64,000 bases of DNA, from positions 544,945 to 608,944 of the forward strand of contig NZ_LT965928.1 in the NCBI RefSeq assembly GCF_900239935.1, in the 5' to 3' direction. The notes beneath the pieces are model-generated. The model was not told the origin of the DNA and made no database searches. It worked only from the letters and a program-made list of their open reading frames with translations. Shown here one piece after another: positions 60,217 through 64,000 of this stretch (the stretch's first letter is position 1; every line of letters begins with the position of its first letter). The position numbers were made by a program, and so were the translations under genes. Source of the DNA: Pseudoalteromonas carrageenovora IAM 12662. Lineage in GTDB: Bacteria > Pseudomonadota > Gammaproteobacteria > Enterobacterales > Alteromonadaceae.

Positions 60217-61569
60217 TTATTGAATGAGTATAAATATCGACTCTCGGCCGCGTTTTACGCCCAGGACAATATTGCCTTGCGTACTCTCGATGATTTTATT
60301 CATATCGCGAATCGTTTCTACGCGTTGACGGTTCACCTGCATGATCACATCTCCTTCTTCTAGGCCTACACGAGCCGAAGGTGAGCGCGGATCAACAGAG
60401 GTTACTTCAACACCCTTATTACTATTTTTTTGCACGTTTTCAAGCTCTGCACCTTGAAAAGCAGGATGAAGCTCTTCGCCTGTAGCGGTAACGCCTGATG
60501 CACCATCAAGTGTTACTTCTACTGTTTTAACTTTACCGTCGCGGTAAATGCCTAGTTTAACTTCACGGCCTTCACCTAAGGTTGCAATTTTACTACGTAG
60601 CTCATGAAAACCACTTATGTCGCTGCCATTAATACTAGTAATTACGTCACCAGCTTTAATGCCTGCTTTACTTGCTGCGGTATCATCCATTACTTGCATT
60701 ACATAAGCACCTTGCTTCACATCAAGTTGCTGGGCTTTTGCTAGTCCTGCATCTAATGGGCGGCCAGAAATACCCAGTGAACCTCGGCGTACTTCGCCAT
60801 GTTCAATAATTTGATCAACTAAGTTTTTCATCATGTTTGATGGTATAGCAAAGCCAATACCTACATTACCGCCTGATGCACCTAAAATTGCGGTATTAAT
60901 ACCAATCAACTCACCATTTAAATTAACTAATGCGCCACCAGAGTTACCCTGGTTAATAGCCGCATCCGTTTGGATAAAGTCTTCATAACCTTCTATATTT
61001 AAACCACTGCGGCCCAGTGCACTTACAATTCCTGATGTTACTGTATGGCTCAAACCAAATGGATTGCCAATTGCCACAGCAAAATCGCCAACGCGCAAGC
61101 TATCTGAATTAGCCAGCTTAACTTCAACTAGGTCGTCAGCCTCAATTTGTAGTAACGCAATGTCAGACTCAGTATCGCTACCAATTTTTGTAGCTTCGTA
61201 TTCGCGCCCATCTTCGAGTGTAACAACCATTTTTTCAGCGTCTTGAATAACATGATTATTGGTTACTACATAACCTTCATCAGCATCAATAATAACACCT
61301 GAGCCTAAACCACTAAATTGGCGTTTTTGGCTACGAGGTTGAGGGTTGCCAAAAAAGTACTCAAGTGGATCGGCGCGGCGGCGTACTTCTTTCGAACCAG
61401 AAACTTGGATACTAACTACACCTGGGGTAATTTGCTCAAGCATTGGTGCGAGTGTTGGTAATTGTTGACCATTTACTGCTACCGGTAATTTTGCATATGA
61501 GGCGACCGGGCTTAATAACAGGCTAGTAGAAAGAATAGCTGCGCTGATAAGTGATAATTTCATTTTCAT
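60217..61569 (-). CDS. degQ: Periplasmic serine protease DegQ (DegP/HtrA family)
   Basis: A 450-residue periplasmic protease and chaperone. Signal peptide (1-26, ending YAK or near), protease domain with His in TNNHVIQDA, Asp in SDIALLQIE and Ser in NQGNSGGAL, then two PDZ domains (about 255-345 and 365-445). The short LA loop fits DegQ rather than DegP. It lies beside degS and zapG, as in E. coli. Confidence 0.94.
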   Translation of the reverse strand: MKMKLSLISAAILSTSLLLSPVASYAKLPVAVNGQQLPTLAPMLEQITPGVVSIQVSGSKEVRRRADPLEYFFGNPQPRSQKRQFSGLGSGVIIDADEGYVVTNNHVIQDAEKMVVTLEDGREYEATKIGSDTESDIALLQIEADDLVEVKLANSDSLRVGDFAVAIGNPFGLSHTVTSGIVSALGRSGLNIEGYEDFIQTDAAINQGNSGGALVNLNGELIGINTAILGASGGNVGIGFAIPSNMMKNLVDQIIEHGEVRRGSLGISGRPLDAGLAKAQQLDVKQGAYVMQVMDDTAASKAGIKAGDVITSINGSDISGFHELRSKIATLGEGREVKLGIYRDGKVKTVEVTLDGASGVTATGEELHPAFQGAELENVQKNSNKGVEVTSVDPRSPSARVGLEEGDVIMQVNRQRVETIRDMNKIIESTQGNIVLGVKRGRESIFILIQ

Positions 61570-61605
61570 AGTCAGGGTTTACTCCACTTAGGAAAAGCAA
61601 AAATT

Positions 61606-61633
61606 AAAAAAGGCTGCACAAGCAGCCTTTTTT
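61606..61633 (-). terminator. Terminator after zapG
   Basis: AAAAGGCTGC-ACAA-GCAGCCTTTT, a perfect 10-bp stem with runs of A and T on both sides. It ends the leftward zapG gene before degQ. Confidence 0.88.
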
Positions 61634-61698
61634 AGTTTGTCAGTAATAAAACAACAAAGCTGTTATATCTAAAGACTATGGGGTCAAAAAAAAGTTCA

Positions 61699-62142
61699 TC
61701 AAGATGCTTTAGAATGTTCTGAAACTTTATTCTGTCCAGCAAATAAACCTGACTCTCCAGATACATAATCGGCTGGTTGTGCTTGTGCATTTGAGCGATC
61801 GCACTGGCGTTCTTTTAAAGAAGCCTGCAATTGTTCTGTTGTTTCTTTAGAGAAAAACGGTTCCGCAGGGGCTTTATTTCTATCTTCTAATAATAGTTGG
61901 TTGGTTTCTTCCACGTGACTAAGAAGCTGATCGTAGTTTTCTTTCATTTTATTGACGAGCTTGCCTGTGTTCGCTAAATGATCGGCTACATCTTGGCGAT
62001 ATTGCTCAAGCGCGTTCTCTGCTTGTTCAGCCTGCTCTTTTAATTCATCTTGCTTAAATTGCTTTTTAGTAACAAATGCACCAATAAAAAACGCTACTAC
62101 AGCAGTAATAACAACTAAACCTACCCACATAACTGTGCCCAT
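61699..62142 (-). CDS. zapG: ZapG/YhcB family cell-envelope protein (DUF1043)
   Basis: A 147-residue protein with one N-terminal membrane helix (about 5-24) and a cytoplasmic coiled coil (about 30-95). YhcB of E. coli is tied to cell division and envelope growth. It is divergent from zapE (134-base gap) and upstream of degQ, the E. coli arrangement. Confidence 0.88.
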   Translation of the reverse strand: MGTVMWVGLVVITAVVAFFIGAFVTKKQFKQDELKEQAEQAENALEQYRQDVADHLANTGKLVNKMKENYDQLLSHVEETNQLLLEDRNKAPAEPFFSKETTEQLQASLKERQCDRSNAQAQPADYVSGESGLFAGQNKVSEHSKAS

Positions 62143-62276
62143 AATTCTACCCCTTTGGGAAAATAACTAATGAATGCCTGATTCAATTACAAATCATACT
62201 AAGTGCAATATACCCCGACTGATGATGCGTGTTAATATGCTTTACAAATTAAACTGCGTTTTAAATGTAAATAGAT

Positions 62277-63365
62277 ATGACTCCTTGGCAAACATACCAG
62301 CAAGACCTCAAGCGTGATGACTTTGTACATGACTCAGCACAAGAAAATGCAGTACGTCATTTACAGCGTTTATACGATGACCTAACCCAAGCAAAACCTA
62401 AAAAATCGGGCTTTTTTGCTAAGTTATTTAATAGTCACGAACCAGAGCCTATTAAAGGTTTGTATTTTTGGGGTGGTGTAGGGCGTGGTAAAACCTATTT
62501 AGTTGATACATTCTATGAGGCATTGCCTGGCACCCGTAAAATGCGAGTGCATTTTCATCGTTTTATGCATCGTGTTCACGATGAGCTTAAAAAATTAAAT
62601 AACACAGCCAATCCGCTTGAAAAAGTTGCTGATATTTTTAAAGCCGAGACCGACATAATTTGTTTTGATGAGTTTTTTGTTCAAGATATTACCGACGCCA
62701 TGTTACTTGGTGGCTTAATGCAGGCATTGTTTGCTCGCAACATTGTACTTGTGGCTACTTCAAACATTATCCCTGATGACTTATACCGAAATGGCTTACA
62801 GCGCGCACGTTTTGTACCGGCTATTGAGCTGGTAAAAGCAAACACAGAAATAGTCAATGTAGATTCTGGGATTGATTATAGATTACGTACCCTTGAGCAA
62901 GCTGAAATATTCCATAGCCCATTAGATGAACAAGCTGATAAAAACTTATTTGAATATTTCGACAAGTTATCGCCAGAAGCCGGAAAGCATGATGAGCCAA
63001 TCGAAATTGAAGGGCGTTTAATTAACACTCGTAAAGTGGCTAAATGTGTAGCTATGTTTGAATTTAGCGAGTTATGCGAAACTGCACGTAGCCAAGTAGA
63101 CTATATGGAAATTAGTCGCTTGTTTAACACTGTAATAATTTCTAATGTTAAACAGCTTGGTCAAACTAATGACGATGCAGCGAGACGTTTTATTGCGTTA
63201 GTTGATGAATTTTATGAGCGCCATGTCACATTAATTATATCTGCTGAAAAACCTATCACGGAGCTTTATACCCAAGGTAATTTAAATTTTGAATTTAAAC
63301 GTTGTATAAGCCGCCTGCAAGAAATGCAATCTTTAGAGTATTTAGCAAAAGAGCATTTAGCCTAA
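62277..63365 (+). CDS. zapE: Cell division ATPase ZapE (canonical copy)
   Basis: A 362-residue ATPase that binds FtsZ rings under stress in E. coli. Walker A is GGVGRGKTYL, Walker B is IICFDEFFVQD, and NGLQRARFVPAIEL and ARRFIALVDEFYER are family signatures. It carries a charged insert (KPKKSGFFAKLFNSHEPEP, about 40-60) not found in the copy at 2155. Its place before rplM is the conserved zapE locus. Confidence 0.93.
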   Translation: MTPWQTYQQDLKRDDFVHDSAQENAVRHLQRLYDDLTQAKPKKSGFFAKLFNSHEPEPIKGLYFWGGVGRGKTYLVDTFYEALPGTRKMRVHFHRFMHRVHDELKKLNNTANPLEKVADIFKAETDIICFDEFFVQDITDAMLLGGLMQALFARNIVLVATSNIIPDDLYRNGLQRARFVPAIELVKANTEIVNVDSGIDYRLRTLEQAEIFHSPLDEQADKNLFEYFDKLSPEAGKHDEPIEIEGRLINTRKVAKCVAMFEFSELCETARSQVDYMEISRLFNTVIISNVKQLGQTNDDAARRFIALVDEFYERHVTLIISAEKPITELYTQGNLNFEFKRCISRLQEMQSLEYLAKEHLA

Positions 63366-63450
63366 GGTTTATACCTTTACATAAGTTTTCTAATTTTATT
63401 AAATTTCTTGCGGAAAAAACAAGCGCTCGGTAGCAATGTGATTTAAGTGC

Positions 63451-63459
63451 TGGTATACT
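63451..63459 (+). promoter_or_regulatory. Promoter of rplM with extended -10
   Basis: TGGTATACT is an extended -10 (TGn-TATACT), followed by a GC-rich CCCGCG discriminator as in stringently controlled ribosomal promoters. The -35 (TAGCAA) is weak. The start would leave a leader of about 150 bases. In the leader, GGTAGTTAATATTAACTGCC (63560-63579) can fold into a stem about 35 bases before the start codon. E. coli rplM is known to be autoregulated by L13, so a leader role is possible. Confidence 0.55.
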
Positions 63460-63614
63460 CCCGCGTCTGCCACGTTGCGTTCTATGTCCTCATATAGTTT
63501 AGCCACTTGTGAGCGGCGCAAAAGTCTAAAACTCGAAGGGGTTATAGCATACTTAGAGCGGTAGTTAATATTAACTGCCTGTGGTTTTAATTGAAAAACA
63601 TTGGATTTTTATAA

Positions 63615-64000
63615 ATGAAAACGTTTGTTGCTAAACCAGAAACAGTAAAACGTGACTGGTACGTAGTTGACGCTGAAGGTAAAACTTTAGGTCGCATCGC
63701 TACTGAAATCGCTCATCGCCTACGCGGTAAGCACAAAGCTGAATACACTCCACACGTAGATACTGGTGATTACATCATCGTTATCAACGCTGAAAAAGTT
63801 ACTGTAACTGGTAACAAATTCAAAGATAAAGTGTACTACGCTCACTCTGGTTTCCCAGGTGGTCTTAAGTCTACTACTTTTGATAAACTTCAAGCTGCAA
63901 AGCCTGAAATGATCATCGAGAAAGCTGTAAAAGGCATGTTGCCACGTGGTCCTTTAGGCCGCGCTATGTACCGTAAACTTAAAGTTTACGCAGGTACTGA
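63615..64000 (+). CDS. rplM: 50S ribosomal protein L13 (partial, 3' end outside window)
   Basis: The first 128 residues of L13, which is about 142 long; the stop lies beyond the window. [27 protein letters not shown] and [21 protein letters not shown] are unmistakable. rpsI normally follows. The gene is preceded by a 249-bp gap holding a promoter and a possible regulatory leader. Confidence 0.97.
   Translation, partial: MKTFVAKPETVKRDWYVVDAEGKTLGRIATEIAHRLRGKHKAEYTPHVDTGDYIIVINAEKVTVTGNKFKDKVYYAHSGFPGGLKSTTFDKLQAAKPEMIIEKAVKGMLPRGPLGRAMYRKLKVYAGT

Overview
The window is a stretch of core chromosome from a marine gammaproteobacterium, most likely Pseudoalteromonas or a close Alteromonadales relative. 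This is inferred from the AT-rich coding style, the TonB2-type energy-transduction locus, DUF3016/DUF2333/TIGR04219/TIGR03899 family genes and gene orders shared with Vibrio, Shewanella and E. coli (psd-rsgA/orn/tRNA-Gly; rpoN-lpt-kds-yrbG/mla-murA; degS-degQ-zapG/zapE-rplM). I see no prophage, integron, CRISPR array, plasmid function or defence island.

Layout. 1-3480: tail of an unidentified gene, a YggN-like periplasmic protein, rsuA and a second ZapE-like ATPase. 3481-11735: iron uptake. A leftward operon encodes a DUF3450 protein, a TtpC-like proton-channel protein, ExbB, ExbD, TonB and a TPR protein. Facing away from it, behind a Fur-box-like site, lie a siderophore receptor and a PiuC hydroxylase. 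12040-20701: galE, small periplasmic and unknown genes, the EF-P cluster epmB / efp-epmA, an orphan TonB-dependent receptor, a thioesterase and a META-domain lipoprotein. 20814-27393: a TPP riboswitch followed by a full thiamine operon, thiC-thiO-thiS-thiG-thiDE(fusion)-thiF. 27664-30750: psd-rsgA, orn and two identical tRNA-Gly(GCC). 30972-38000: yjbQ-cheX, zur, marC, dusA, a pspA-pspC envelope-stress cluster, a copper chaperone, a DUF2333 protein and an outer-membrane barrel. 38009-46056: a frameshifted TIGR03899 gene, an SRPBCC protein, a REC-DUF3369-GGDEF-EAL regulator, a YgiQ radical-SAM protein, a thioredoxin-like protein and mgtE. 46174-58912: nitrogen-PTS genes, rapZ, hpf, rpoN, the LPS-transport and Kdo genes (lptBAC, kdsC, kdsD, yrbG), then the divergent mlaFEDCB-ibaG-murA operon. 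59034-64000: degS, degQ, zapG, zapE and the start of rplM.

How it fits together. The TonB2 operon supplies energy to outer-membrane receptors, two of which are in the window. The thiamine operon is complete for the aerobic (ThiO) thiazole branch and appears to be switched by a riboswitch acting on a terminator. The lpt/kds/mla/degS/psp genes all serve the cell envelope. rpoN lies in the same window as a candidate sigma-54 promoter ahead of pspA.

The least explained material is intergenic. There are six arrays of exactly 7-bp tandem repeats with different but related units, a dispersed family of palindromic GTAGGCG/CGCCTAC elements, and a 359-bp MITE-like element whose terminal inverted repeat has become the 3' end of epmB. 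Nearly all of these sit between convergent genes, directly after stop codons.
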